Made by a program: the position numbers and the translations under genes
The notes under the pieces: generated by a model
Told to the model about the DNA's origin: nothing
Databases searched by the model: none
The model's input: the letters and a program-made list of their open reading frames with translations, nothing else
Shown here: in pieces, positions 30,031 to 41,345 of the stretch
Numbering within the stretch: position 1 is the first letter of the stretch
How the letters are laid out: each line of letters opens with the position of its first letter
NCBI GenBank assembly: GCA_037447655.1
Contig: JBBHKE010002931.1
Coordinates: forward strand, 1-58,025
Direction of reading: 5' to 3'
Origin: Zygnema cylindricum
Taxonomy: Eukaryota > Streptophyta > Zygnematophyceae > Zygnematales > Zygnemataceae
DNA: 58,025 nucleotides

Positions 30031-30488
30031 TGTTTAGGCTTAACCTGGGTAATGAAAAGAAGAATGCTCACTATGTTAGTATTGCAAAGTTGATGATTTG
30101 GCAAAAACAGTTGGGGCATGTGGATTTTGAAAAGCTTAGGCAAATGAAGAAACCTGCTGTAGTAGAAGGCATTCAGTTTGGGGATAATTAAATGGTGGAT
30201 AATTGTAGTGGATGTGCTCAAGGTAAGGCTATAAACTTCCTTTTCCCAAAGCCGCCACATATAGGGGTGAGAAAATACTAGATGTAGTCTAGACAAGTAT
30301 TTGGGAACTTGTAAAAGTACCTTTGGTATGAGGGAACAGGTTTATATTGATAATAATCGATGACTAGTTTAGATACTTTAGAATGTATTTCTTAAAAACA
30401 AAGTCTGAAATACCAACTTACTTTAAAATTATAAAGCTCGGAGTGAGAAGTTGCATGGATCCCGTATTAAGAAAATAACGAGCGATAA
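30031..30488 (+). pseudogene. Element F integrase 5' part, copy 1
   Basis: The zinc domain shows MIWQKQLGHVDFEKL (first His changed to Gln), then CSGCAQGK. The core has ITDD-like IIIDD and MYFLKTKSEIPTYFKI. It ends in the SDN motif (AGCGATAATG, 30481-30490), where LTR X begins. Confidence 0.7.
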
Positions 30489-31594
30489 TGTCATGCCGAA
30501 TCTTGTCGGCCATTTTAGTTGTTTATATTTAGGTGTTAGGACGGGTAGCCGCTACACTAATTTGTATTTTGGTGTTATTTGAGTTTCGCATGACTGTACG
30601 ACGTTTACCGTACGACCTACATTCTCCGTAATTTTCGGGATGACGATTTCGACCATACCCACGGTCCTTCCGTACGACGTATATTTCTTTCGATTTCCGC
30701 AGATAGTGGATTTGATTATTTAGCATCGACCGTAGGACTAACGTCGACCGGAATTCCCGCGACCACAAATTGGACCGTACTTGCAGTCATACTATACCTG
30801 TTTTTATTTCTCGGATTTCCGACGACAATGAATCGGGTCGATTCACGTCGACCGTACTTATTTATTTTTTTCCAAGATTTTTCGACAACAACTTACGTTA
30901 AAATTCAGGACGGATTAATTAACTTACCGTACTATATACATTTTCCGCGATTCTCGCCGTCGACAATTTTGATCATTTCACGGCTACCGTACAAGCTTCC
31001 ATTCCCTTGAATCTCGACCAACAACAAATTTTAATCATTTTGCGTGGAGTAGCATCTCGACCGTCACCACAAAGTATGCGATTTTTCGTAATATCACATC
31101 TGGACCGTCGACGCAAGTGACGGACAAATCGGCTGTCAGTTCTGACGAAGCGACGTGATTGGACCAATTTAAGTCGTGAACCATTTGGAGGTTCACGCAT
31201 TCACATGTAGATATGAAGTGTTTTAATCCGTAGGTTATAGACTTTGTAACGTGGGGCATAGGATTTCGGCCTGCTATTAGCTGAATCCAAACTAGACGCA
31301 AATATTTACATAGCACGCTTTACTTTGTTTGGCTTGTTTTCGCTAGGCGTAGTTTTTGTTATTTAGTTCATTTCGGATGATTTCCTGCACACAATTTTCA
31401 AGTGCAGGAATTATTTATTTTATTTATTTTCAGTATTGAGGATTTTCAAGAGCCATCTTTTTATTTGTAAAATTGTCCAGACAGCTTAGAGGTAATTTTC
31501 TGCCTTTGCATGAAACGTCTAGTTTTCTATTACATTATCAATATCTTGTAAAGCGGTTACATATTAATCTATACGGCTTTGGCCAAGACCTACA
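30489..31594 (+). repeat. LTR X, copy 1, cut by the assembly gap
   Basis: It starts TGTCATGCCGAATC, exactly like 33902 and 43439. It holds degenerate repeats rich in CGACCGTACGAC-like words and ends at GGCCAAGACCTACA before the Ns. No protein is supported in it. Confidence 0.8.
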
Positions 31595-31604
31595 NNNNNN
31601 NNNN
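31595..31604. other. Assembly gap (10 N)
   Basis: Ten Ns, probably a gap of unknown size, lie at the junction region of the tandem duplication. Confidence 1.
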
Positions 31605-31899
31605 GAGGTCCACGGCACCATTATTTTAGTTATCCTCATTCTCCGCAGAGAAAGAGGAAGGGGAAAAACCCGTGTGATAATAGAGGTAGTAGAAAAAGAA
31701 GCCCCTTATAGGGTGTTTTTAAGGAGTGTATCGAGCTATTGGATTAAATGGTAATCTTCCCCCCTCCTAAAACTACATACGACGGGTGGATTTTTACCCT
31801 TTTATTCTCTGTAACTCGAAACAGGGTACGGTTCCAAGTTTTCTCAAAACAATCTTTCTTTTCTCCATCCTCTCGCTAAACTTATATTCTCCTTCAATC
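31605..31899. other. Unassigned segment between gap and duplication copy 2
   Basis: It has no clear counterpart next to copy 1 and no recognised coding domain. A basic stretch RRERGRGKTR is reminiscent of a Gag C-terminus but cannot be placed. Confidence 0.3.
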
Positions 31900-32176
31900 A
31901 TTCCCGCACTCTCATCAACATGTCTCGCTCTCTTTTCCATTTTTCCTTTTTATCTTTTTATTTTTGGGCGAAAGCCTTACTAACTTCCTCTTATATTCAA
32001 ATCGCTCTCCTACCTCTTTTCTTTCTAACAAAACTCTTTTGAACCTTGGCATGGGACAAAGCTCAATGTCTCTTATTTTCCCATTTTTAGGTGGGCAGCA
32101 TACATCAAAATCCTCCCCCCTTCTAATGGTAAATTAGGTTATCGAGCTATGTGAGGAATTTTTGTGGGATATTCCC

Positions 32177-32970
32177 CGAAGAAAAAGATGATGGAGATAA
32201 TAGTGTGCCCAAAAAGGGGAAGGAGAAAGAGACGCCTCTTACTCCTATTGATTTTATTACCACGGCACCTGGAGCGACGACCGTGAAAATCGCGGAGAAC
32301 GACACCCAAACATGGGGAAACATCAACATGGCTGCAAAAAACTTCATTCTAAGACACCTCACTCTGGCTTTGGCAACCCTCCATGTTCACATTTACAAGG
32401 CCGAGGAGTTGTGGGTGAGTTTGGTAGAAATCTATGGAGCTGGTACTATTCAAAAACTCTAGTTCGCTGAACGAAAATTGGGGAATTATATTTACACGTG
32501 GGAAAGGTGTTAGACTATTGTAATGATTTCTCGTGTTTGTATATAGAGATAGACAGTGCCGGGTGGACAAGTACAATGAAGATGAAAGTTAACACTCCTA
32601 TCATAAAGTTACCCGACAAAAATGAAAACATAGTGTATCGAGTACAAGAAATGACTTACAGTTCATGGAAGTGGAACACAGTGGTCCAGATGATACTTCT
32701 GCAAGGGAACACAATTGAGAATAGGAAGGGGGGAAAGATCATCGAAGCTCTAGTTGCAAAAAAAAATCGATGGGGGAAGGATTCGAAGAAACCTTTCAAA
32801 CGAGATAGAGATCAATTTGGAGGACCGAGGCCCCCAAAGGGTTTTTGCCATTTTTACAAAAAGATAGCACACTCTTTATCGGATTATGTTAAGCTGTCAA
32901 AGCTAGGGGTTCAAGAGAACCAGGGATGCGGTTCTTTTGGAGGGAAGAAAAAGGCGTTTGTGGTCACAAA
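32177..32970 (+). pseudogene. Element F gag, copy 2
   Basis: It has the same order as copy 1: KEKETPLTPIDFITTAPGATTVK, NDTQTWGNINMAAKNFILRHLTLALA, EELWVSLVEIYGAG, the shared stop at 32460-32462, then an open frame from about 32498 with YCNDFSCLYIEIDSAGWTS, IIKLPDKNENIVYRVQEM and KRDRDQFGGPRPPKGF. The knuckle CHFYKKIAHSLSDY (about 32846-32889) again has Tyr at two Cys positions, so its loss predates the duplication. Confidence 0.78.
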
Positions 32971-33232
32971 AGTGAAAGGAGAAATCGATGTCGAGTCATT
33001 TAAGGAAGAGGATGGGGAGCTTTTTCTTGACAAAAGTCTGGAGGAGAACGAGATCCCTCGAAAACAGAAGTGTGCTCTCGGAGCAATTCAGGAAGTTCCA
33101 CAAGAAGAATGGATCATGGACTCAGGTGCATCCATGCATATGTGTCGTGATAATCACCTATTTATTAAGCTAAGAAAGATCCCAACAGTAGAAATAGGTA
33201 TGGCGATAGTAGAGTGGTTATTACAAATCTAG
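32971..33232 (+). pseudogene. Element F protease, copy 2, intact active site
   Basis: An acidic linker (DVESFKEEDGELFLDKSL) and then EEWIMDSGASMHMCRDNHLF (about 33106-33165). This is the only complete DSGA among the copia proteases in the window. The frame is joined to the upstream gag (from 32498) and stays open to 33232. A frameshift at about 33200-33214 then separates LVGSIDLKVLM and the rest. Confidence 0.78.
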
Positions 33233-33901
33233 TTGGGTCAATAGATTTGAAAGTTTTAATGGAGGAAAAAACTTCTATACTCACCTTCTTAGATGTAGTC
33301 TATATTCCTCAGCTGAGTAAAAATCTTGTCTCTACGTTTGTGTTAGATGACAAAGAGTTTGATACTTTCACTAAAAATGAAGTCTTTAAAGCTAAATATG
33401 GGGATAAAGTCTACTTCACAGCATATAACGGTAATCAAAAAATGTTTAGGTCTAACCTGGGTAATGAAAAGAAGAATACTCAATATGTTAGTATTGCAAA
33501 GTTGATGATTTGGCAAAAACAGTTGGGGCATGTGGATTTTGAAAAGGCTGAGGCAAATGAAGAAGCCTGGTGAGTAGAAGGCATTCAGTTTGGGGATAAT
33601 GAAATGGTGGATAATTGTAGTGGATGTGCTCAAGATAAGGCTAACAAACTTCCTTTTCCCAAAGCCGCCTCATATAGGGGTGAGAAAATACTAGATGTAG
33701 TCCAGACAAATATTTGGGAACTTGCAAAAGTACTTTTGGTAGGAGGGAACAGGTTTATGTTGATAATAACCGATGACTGGTTTAGATACTTTAGAATGTA
33801 CTTCCTAAAAACAAAGTCTATAATACCAACTTACTTCAAAATTATAAAGCTCAAAGTGAGAAGTTGCATGGATCCCGTATTAAGAAAATAAGGAGCGATA
33901 A
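33214..33901 (+). pseudogene. Element F protease tail and integrase 5' part, copy 2
   Basis: LVGSIDLKVLMEEKTSILTFLDVVYIPQLSKNLVSTFVLDDKEFD is well preserved. The zinc domain MIWQKQLGHVDFEK lacks the first His, and CSGCAQDKANKLPF follows. The first catalytic Asp motif is QTNIWEL (HTDV in relatives). ITDDWFRYFRMYFLKTKS follows. The sequence stops at the SDN motif where X is inserted, and resumes at 35498. Confidence 0.75.
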
Positions 33902-35497
33902 TGTCATGCCGAATCTTTTCGGCCATTTTAGTTGTTTATATTTAGGTGTTAGGACGGGCAGCCGCTACACTAATTTGTATTTGAGTGTTATTTGGGTTTC
34001 GTAGGACTGTACGACGTGTAGCCTACGACCTACATTCTCCGTAATTTCCGGGTTGACGATTTGGATAGTACCCGCGGTCCTACCGTACGACGTATATTTC
34101 CCGTGATTTCCGCCGATAGTGGATTCGATTATTTCGCGTCGACCGTACGACTAACGTCGACCGGAATTCCCACGGCCACAAATTGGATCGTACTTGCGGT
34201 CCTGCCGTACCTGTTTTTATTTCCCGGATGTCCGACGACAATGAATCGGGTCTATTCACGTCGACCATACTTATTTTTTTTTTCCAAGATTTTTCGTCGA
34301 CAACTTATGTTAAAATTTAGGACGGTACAAATTAACTTACCGTACTATATACTTTTTCTGCGATTCTCGTCACGAGAATTTTGATCATTTCACGGCTACC
34401 GTACAACCTTCAATTCCCCTGAATCCCGACTGTCAGCAAATTTTAATCATTTCGCGTGGAGTAGCATCTCGGCCGTCAACACAAAGTATGCGAATTTTTG
34501 TAATATCACATCTAGACCGTCGACGCAAGTGATAGACAAATCGCCTGTTAGTTTTGATGAAGCGACGTGATTGGACCATTTTAAGTCGTGAACCATTTGG
34601 AGGTTCACGCATTCAAATGTAGATAGGAACGGTTTTAATCCGTAGGTTATAGATTTTGTAACATAGGGCATAGGATTTCGCCCTTTTATTGGCTGAATCC
34701 AAACTAGACGCAAATATTTAAATAGCACGCTCTACTCTGTTTGGCTTGTTTTCGCTACGCGTAGTTTTTGTTACTTAGTTCATTTCGGATGATTTTCTGC
34801 ACACAATTTTCAAGTGCCGGAATTATTCATTTTATTTATTTTCGGTATTGAGGATTTTTTGCAGCCATCTTTTTATTTGTAAAATTGTCCAAACAGCTTA
34901 GAGGCAATTTTCTGCCTTTACATGAAACGTCTAGTTTTCCATTACATTATCAAAATCTTGTAAAGCCTTACATATTAATCTATGCGGCTTCGGCCAAGAC
35001 CTACAGGGTTTCCCTTCACTTTTCTCATTCTTTTGAGTGGATTTCGACCGTGTTCTCACGACACAAACTATTTTCTTGGCTGTGGCTGAACTTTAATTAG
35101 TGTAGAAGTTGCATGTTGGGATTATTGATTTGTTGTTTTTATTTCTTGTGATTGTGTATTTATTTCTATTTGGCTTATGCGCATCTTTTGAGTTTGGCTT
35201 TCTCAAACCTCATAAGTGTCGGGCATATTGTCATTTTCAGTTTTTTATTCATTTTTCTCGGTTGTTTATGCTTTGATTTATTTTATTTAAGTATAAATTC
35301 AGATTATCCTTGATAAGATAACTCTTGCAAGGAATATAAATAGACTGTGGGGCCTAGTGGTCATCCATCGGCTTAATCATAACCAGCTAAGTCGTTGACA
35401 TTTTTTTTCCTTTCACCTTGCTTGTTGTTACATTTATTCATTGTTCTCGTCATGTCTTATTTCATTCATCTTCATGTTATTTGATACATGTACGACA
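33902..35497 (+). repeat. Solo LTR X inserted in F integrase
   Basis: It starts TGTCATGCCGAATC and ends TACGACA (TG...CA). ATAA flanks it on both sides (33898-33901, 35498-35501); removal of X and one ATAA restores the integrase SDNAGEY motif in frame. It is about 1.6 kb and lacks coding sequence. TGTCATGCC resembles the TGTCAC start common in plant Ty3/gypsy LTRs. Degenerate CGTCGACCGTACG-type repeats fill 34010-34480. Inner segments match the arms of the inverted repeat at 43439-51048. Confidence 0.82.
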
Positions 35498-36020
35498 ATA
35501 ATGCGGGAGAATATACCTCTAAGCAGTTTGAGCAATATTTAAGAGGTGAAAGAGTTCACACCAGAAAAACCGTACCATATAACCAGTAACAAAATAGGGT
35601 AGCTGAGAGGCTGAACCGAACACTAGGAAATACTGTATGCAGTATGTTTGCCGACAGGAAAATAAGAAAGAGAGATTTTGGGCAAAAGCCATGAGCAGTG
35701 TCAACTACATTAAGAATAGAGTCTTAACCTCAGGCGTAAAATGAATGACACTTTATAAAAGTTGGGTTGGAAAGAAACCAGATGTCTCTCACTTTAAAGT
35801 ATTCAATAGCCAAATTTATAGTATTGACACGGATAAAAAAATTGGAAACTAGATGCTAAGCGGAAGCTTGCATACTTTGTAGGATATGATGAGGATGTCA
35901 AGGGATATAGGTTTTATGATTTAGCAAAAAAAGATATCATTCTGGTCAAATACCTAGTTGTCTTAAATGAAGGGAAGTCATTTGACCCTTTCACATATAC
36001 GAAGAAAATAAGAGTAAGAT
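35498..36020 (+). pseudogene. Element F integrase, 3' part
   Basis: AGEYTSKQFEQYLRGERVHTRKTVPY with the catalytic Glu, then QNRVAERLNRTLGN, a frameshifted FWAKAMSSVNYIKNRVL-like piece, and C-terminal AKLAYFVGYDEDVKGYRFYDLAKKDIILVKYLVV (about 35860-35965). Stops lie at 35587-35589 and elsewhere. It completes the core begun before X. Confidence 0.75.
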
Positions 36021-37190
36021 TTGAGTCGAAAAGTGAGGAGAAATCGGTCGTTCTCGAAAAGCACATGAGTGAAACAGTGATTGCAGATTCAAAGGAGATC
36101 CAAGATACATGAGATCTATCGGAAACCTCACATATTCCTATATAATTCAACGAGATAAAAAAAGAGGAACCGGAACCGGGCTTCATGGTAAAGGGAGCCA
36201 ATGAGAGAGTAAGGACAAATCTAAGCCTTTTCGCATCCCGGCTTCAAAGTTTGAAGGAAGGAGAAAGAGCTGCAAAATAATACAAGAGATACATACCGCT
36301 AATAAGGTAACTAAGCTTTCTCACCCAGATGAGCCTCAGTCATACTCAGAGGCAACGAAGAGTCCAGAGAAAGACAGATTTATTAGAGCCATAAATGATG
36401 AGATGGCCACCATCATGGAAGGAAATACTTGGGAACTAGCACACTGTCCTCCGTACAGAAAACTGATTGACTGTAAATAGGTGTTTAAACTAAAATTGAA
36501 CCTAAATAATACAATTGAGAGATATAAAGCTCGATTGGTAGCAAAAGAGTTCACCTTAAAAGAGGAGATTGACTATGAGGAGACTTTTGCTCTAGTTGTT
36601 CAGTTCCCATCAGTAACGATTCTCTTTAGTTTAGCAGCAGCAAAGACTTGGAAATACATCTGATCGATATTAAGACTGCATTTTTTAATAATGAGTTTGA
36701 GGAAGAATTTTTTATGAGGCAACCAAAAGGGTTTATGGATAAATGAGAAGAGAGAAAAGTCTACAGGCTCATAAAGTCTTTATATGAGTTTCTCATTGGT
36801 CTGGGATATATCCGGAATCAGTTCTGACTATTCTATCTATATGTTTCAAGATAAGAATGGTGTGGTTTTCATTGCAATTTATGTGGATGATCTGTTGGTG
36901 TTAAGTAAGTCTTTGGAAAAGATCAATAAGTTAAAAAAACATCTTAAATTCAAATTTGATATGAAGGATTTAGAGGAGGCAAGATACATTTCGGGGATCC
37001 AAATTGAAAGAGATTGAAGAAAAATGATTATCAAACTTACTCAAAATAAGCAATAAGTAATATGCTTCAAAAATTCCACATGTAAAAGGCAAACAGTTAT
37101 ACCACTCCCATGGACTAGAAGAAAAAAAATGATGGGAGTTTAGAAAGAGGAGTAATAATCTTAGATGATCAGATGAGTCTAAAAAAGAAG
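36021..37190 (+). pseudogene. Element F linker and reverse transcriptase
   Basis: EPQSYSEATKSPEKDRFIRAINDEMATIMEGNTWELAHCPP (36330-36450), a stop at 36478, VFKLKLNLNNTIERYKARLVAKEFTLKEEIDYEETFALVVQFPSVTILFSL (36481-36635), frameshift, and IKTAFFNNEFEEEFFMRQP. The palm box is intact as FIAIYVDDLLVLSKSL (36868-36916). MKDLEEARYISGIQIERD follows, then a stop at 37015. Part of the LYGLKQAP region is deleted near 36780. Confidence 0.78.
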
Positions 37191-37877
37191 GAGTTTATAA
37201 ATTTTATTCGTTAAAGATAAGTCGGAGGAAGTTTAATCTACTTTATTTAATATACAAGGACGGACATAGCGGCAGCAATAGGAGACTTCAGTAGGAGTCT
37301 TAATGATCATAGGAAGAGAGATAGGGAGGCAGCCAAGAGAGTCATGAGATATTTGGTAGGAACTAAAGAGTTATAGTTGCATTTAGGAAGGGAGCACAAT
37401 GATATCTCTATTTGGAGTGATGGTAGTTATGGGGATGTACTTATGAGAAGATGCACCTCTGGCTCTGTGTTTTATGTAGGGGAAAGTGCTTGTTGTTCGA
37501 GCAGTAAGCAAAAAAAGGTGGTCGCTCAGTTTACTATGGAGGCTGAGTATGCAGTATTTTGTTTTACTGTAAAAGAGTTGATGTGGGTTAAGTCTTTGTT
37601 GCAAGAACTGTGTATAGGAAAAAATGAGTGCATGAAGTTTTCTATGATAATCAGGCTGCTATTGCTATTCCAACCAATCCAAAACATCATTTCAAAGCCA
37701 AGCACATGGACCTATGATAGAGTTTCGTGACAGAAAAAGGTTGAAAATTAAATTATAAATCTTGTGTATAGGTCTGATGAAAAAATGGTGGCTGACATGA
37801 TGACCAAACTTGTGCCATTTCCCAAGTTAAAATACTATAGAGAAAAATGTAGATTGAAAGAAAAGTTAAAATTAGAC
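37191..37877 (+). pseudogene. Element F RNase H
   Basis: Thumb remnants (TDIAAAIGDFSRSLND) precede REHNDISIWSDGSYGDVLMRRCTSGSVFYVG with the catalytic Asp, CCSSSKQKKVVAQFTMEAEYAVFCFTVKELMWVKSLLQEL with the catalytic Glu, and, after a frameshift near 37635, a shifted YDNQAAIAIPTNPKHHFKAKHMD. VADMMTKLVPFPKLK ends it. It is a close relative of the B RNase H at 8605-9180. Confidence 0.75.
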
Positions 37878-38873
37878 TATTGAAATAACTAGTTTTATTT
37901 GGGTATTTTTTACGTCTAAATGATTATGCGAAAAATACTAAAAAAATACAAGTAGCCTGCCTCTGATCTTTTTTTGTAGCCCCCATACTTGTAGTCACTA
38001 AAACAGATAGAGAGTGATGGAGCCATGGCTACCTTAGCTCTATAGGCAAGACTAAAGATTGACTTAAAGCACTCTCAACAAAAGGTTGAGTTTGGCAAGG
38101 CTCGAACCTCCGACTGGCACAGCGTGGCGTAGCCGTCAGCTTTAACGAGTCTGTCGTAGAAGTCCGTTAAGATACCTAGGGTTGCATACCTATTTTAACA
38201 TGTGTATAGTTTTGAAACTGTTAACTAAAGTATGAAGAAGAAACATAGAACTAGTTATTATTCAGTGCGTGCATCATTTTGCGTGAAACAAATGAATCGA
38301 ACATTTTTTTCGACATGTAACATTTAATGTTGTATTTAATTTGACGGCATGTATCACTATTAGGATCCCCAAATGGTCACTTTGGCATTTTTGGAAGTGG
38401 CATGACCTAGCGCCACATGGAGGGATAACATTTGGTCGCGAGAATTTTGGGAACATACAGACGAGTAGAAAGGGTCACACGCGTCCACTTAGTGGCCTTT
38501 TCGTACACAGACGATGAAGAAAGAACATCGGCCGTTGTAACTTTCAATACTGTACACTTATTTAATTGGTTTGTATTGTAGATAAAGATTGTGACAACGG
38601 TTAAGACATAGCATTTTTTGGATAGATAGTCACATTTTTTTTTGAGAGTTTGTATAAATTAGTATTTTTGCCACCTCATAACTTAACAGCTGGTTGGCCG
38701 TTTTCAGTGATTTTTTTTGCTAGATACTCAAGAGAGTCAAAGCTGCACAGAGGTGCCAGCAAACTGTTAATTCGCTTTTTTAGGCAGCAGTGGTTGTGGC
38801 ACGAAGTGGGTTAGGTAAAAGTTATCTAGAGGCTTTCGTAATTTTGTAGTCCAATGGAGGACACAGAATTGCA
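37878..38873 (+). repeat. 3' LTR of element F
   Basis: It is homologous to the B LTRs in opposite orientation. Its start is TATTGAAATAACTAG (TG changed to TA), and it ends GGAGGACACAGAATTGCA. It holds an antisense tRNA-like block at 38088-38155. Element E sequence follows at once. Confidence 0.82.
38088..38155 (-). other. tRNA-like block in the F LTR
   Basis: On the minus strand: GACTCGTTAAAGCTGACGG, then CGGAGGTTCGAGCCTTGCC with the box-B-like GGTTCGAGCC. It is equivalent to 13705-13773 in B and antisense to the element. Confidence 0.45.
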
Positions 38874-39840
38874 TAGGGTACTTGACATATAAATTTTTGC
38901 TCTTTTGGACTAAGTTCGTCATTTATTATGACTCCTAACTCATGCTCTATTCCTTCAAGTTTGTGCTTATATTCTATATGAGTTGCACAACCTTTGGCAT
39001 CAACCAAGCGAAATTTTTCCAATATGTTTCCTATCGCTTTTTTTTGAGTTAGCCTAATTATTCACTTTTCTCTATCTCTTTCAAATTGTAATCTAAGAAT
39101 ATATTTTTGCCTCACCCAAATCTTTTTTTCAAATTGTGAATTAAGAGTTTTTTTACTCTAATAATTCTTTCTTTGTTCCTACTTATTAGTACCAAATCAT
39201 CAACCTGTAATGAATATCACCACATCGGGATTATTACCACACATCACATATACTGAATGATCAGAGCAAATTATAATAAATCTTAGTGTTGTCAAAAACT
39301 CGTTTATCTTTCTGTTTCATTGTCGTAGAGCCTGCTTTAGGCCATACGAAGATTTTAAAAGTATGCACACAAGGTTTTCTTTTCTTGCTTCCTCATGATC
39401 TTCTAGCTCTTTTATATATATGATATCATCTAAATCACCATGTAAAAAGGCAGTTTTGACATCTATTTGGTGGATGTCAAAATCCTCTATTGTAGTTTAT
39501 GTAAGTAGACTAATGGAAACCTTACAATAGGCGTAAAAGTTTTTCCATAATCTCTTCCTTTTTTTTGATTATATCTCTTAGCAACCAAACGAGCCTTAAA
39601 TTTATCTATGGTATTATCTGGGTTCAATTTTAATTTAAACACCCATTTGTTTCGAATAGTTTTTCTTCTTGGAAAAAGTTCCTCCAGATCCCATGTTTGG
39701 GCCTCTTAGATGGACTTTATTTCATCATTGAGTGCTTCAACCTAGTGTTTTTTTTCATTATTCGAAAAGGCTTCTGTTAACGTTAGGGGCTTTTATGTGT
39801 GTGCTTAGTGATCAAAGGCTACATTTGCTTCCTTAACATG
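38874..39840 (-). pseudogene. Element E reverse transcriptase, truncated
   Basis: Read from 39840 down: ALNDEIKSI, FKLKLNPDNTIDKFKARLVAKRYNQKKGRDYGKTFTPIVRFPLVYL-like motifs (39640-39500), DIDFDIHQMDVKTAFLHGDLDDIIYIKEL-like (about 39480-39405), a catalytic region near 39220-39185 with VDD preserved but the preceding Tyr lost in a small deletion, and EKFRLVDAKGCATHIEY...ELSPKEQKFICQVPY (39022-38880). Several frameshifts lie between. Confidence 0.68.
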
Positions 39841-40140
39841 CGTACTTCATCTGACTCCAATTGGAAATTCCGTCGCTAGTATAGATGGTCGGGTACTCTT
39901 TTTCGATACATGTGATTCTTTTTTTGATTCAGTTTCAGTTTGTGGTAGAAGAGGGTCAGCAACTCTTGGAAGTGTAACACTTCCTGTTTTTGGTGGAGGA
40001 GATGGTTCTATTGGAGGCAAGTCACTCTGAGTTGGTGTAGATGCATTTTCTATATTTTTTTTAAAAAATATAGGATTTTCTTTCTGAAAGATATAATCAA
40101 CACATTTAATATTTCTTTTCATCAGTACACTGACTAAATA
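39841..40140 (-). pseudogene. Element E integrase-RT linker, proline-rich
   Basis: A continuous minus-strand frame (40122-39847) encodes a low-complexity segment with PPIEPSPPPKTGSVTLP and KKESHVSKKSTRPS. Copia Pol normally has such a variable linker between integrase and RT, ending in a KKSTRPS-like motif before the RT domain. Confidence 0.6.
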
Positions 40141-40960
40141 CCAATACTATTTTTCCCTCATTTTTCACTATGATGTTTTTGGGTACCACAAATTTATTTC
40201 TCTTAATGTCATATACTTTATAACTATTAGCATGATCATCATACCTTAGAAATATACGTGGTATGCTTTTTGGCTCTAACTTTCATTTTTGCAGATCATT
40301 ATCTAGCATGAAAATCTAACTTCCAAAAAACCTTAAAGAAACTTACATCTGGCTTTGGCCAGTCTACATTTTATAGAGAGATTTCTCTTTTACTGCCCTT
40401 GTTTCAACCTGTTTCTCACATAAGCTGCAGAATTCATAGCCTCTGCCCAAAATTTGAAATATATGTCTATATCAACCATCATTGTCCGGGCACTTTCTGA
40501 TATGGTTCTAATCATCTTCTTTGGAACACCGTTTTGTTTTGGAGAATAATGAAAAGTTAGCTGACGAAGGATTCCAAGCAATTTTAAAAAATTTGCAAAC
40601 TCATTAGATTGGTACTCCTCTCCGTTATCAGATCTCAATACTGTTTTCTTTCTCTCATGTATATTTTAACTCAGGCCTTATATTATTTAAATTCAAAAAA
40701 TATTATTAGTGTTAGACTTAAATTTCTAAGACTTACAAAAGGTTACTTTTCAGTAAAATGCACATGTCCAAGCCTCTTGTGCGATAACAAAATATATTGA
40801 AAAGTAGCATAGTAAAGTTTCTTTTTTTCAATGCTTAAAATCAACCTAAACATCTTTTGGTTTCTTTATTCAACAGTGAAATAAACTTCCTTTTAAAATG
40901 TAGCAGTTAAGGTTGTTTTCTTAATGCTAGTCTCAAAACCCTTATCATCTAACAAAGACG
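40141..40960 (-). pseudogene. Element E integrase
   Basis: A minus-strand frame at 40638-40390 gives RSDNGEEYQSNEFANFLKLLGI with the second Asp and Glu, SPKQNGVPKKMIRTISESARTMM and YFKFWAEAMNSAAYVRNRL. Downstream are RYDDHANSYKVYDIKRNKFVVPKNIIVK-like pieces (40245-40165). The zinc domain and first Asp region (40960-40650) are heavily degraded; KRLGHVHF is visible near 40780-40755. Confidence 0.68.
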
Positions 40961-41345
40961 TGGAGATGAGGTTTTTGTTTAACCTTTGAATAAACAACAT
41001 ATCAGAGAATGTTAGTATGGATGTTCTTCACTCGACTAAGACTTTCAAATCTACCGATCCTACCAAAGTAGTAATGACTACCCTTCCATCCCTATACTCT
41101 GTCTATACGGTGGGAATCTTTTCATCTGAATGAACAACTGTTTGTCCTTACACATGTGCATGGAGGTATTCAAATCCACAATCCAACCTCCTTCACTTTT
41201 TAATATTCCAAAATCACATTTCTACATTCGAGGAATTTTGACCTCGGTCTTCGCTTTCTACTCTTCACCGAACAAGAGTTCATCGTCTTCGTCCTTGGAT
41301 TCCTCTTCATGTACTTGTGTCACAAGAGCATTTTTTTTCTATTTG
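40961..41345 (-). pseudogene. Element E protease
   Basis: An acidic linker (EESKDEDDELLFGE) near 41320-41270 is followed by EGGWIVDLNTSMHMCKDKQLF (about 41195-41135), with DSGAS changed to DLNTS, then YGMEG, LVGSVDLKVLVE and ILTFSDMLFIQRLNKNLIS-like sequence (41060-40965). It is inactive. Confidence 0.66.

Larger units (their letters stand above)
28495..31594 (+). repeat. Tandem segmental duplication, copy 1
   Basis: This stretch matches about 31900-35005 at an offset of 3406-3411 bases, with roughly 90 percent identity by eye. It carries the end of G integrase, F gag, protease, the first part of integrase and the LTR X inserted in it. It stops at the assembly gap. Confidence 0.85.
31900..35005 (+). 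repeat. Tandem segmental duplication, copy 2
   Basis: This is the counterpart of 28495-31594. It starts in a degraded G integrase (WHGTKLNVSYFPIFRWAAYI, about 32050-32110), contains F gag, protease and integrase, and includes most of the X LTR, which here runs on to its proper end. Confidence 0.85.
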
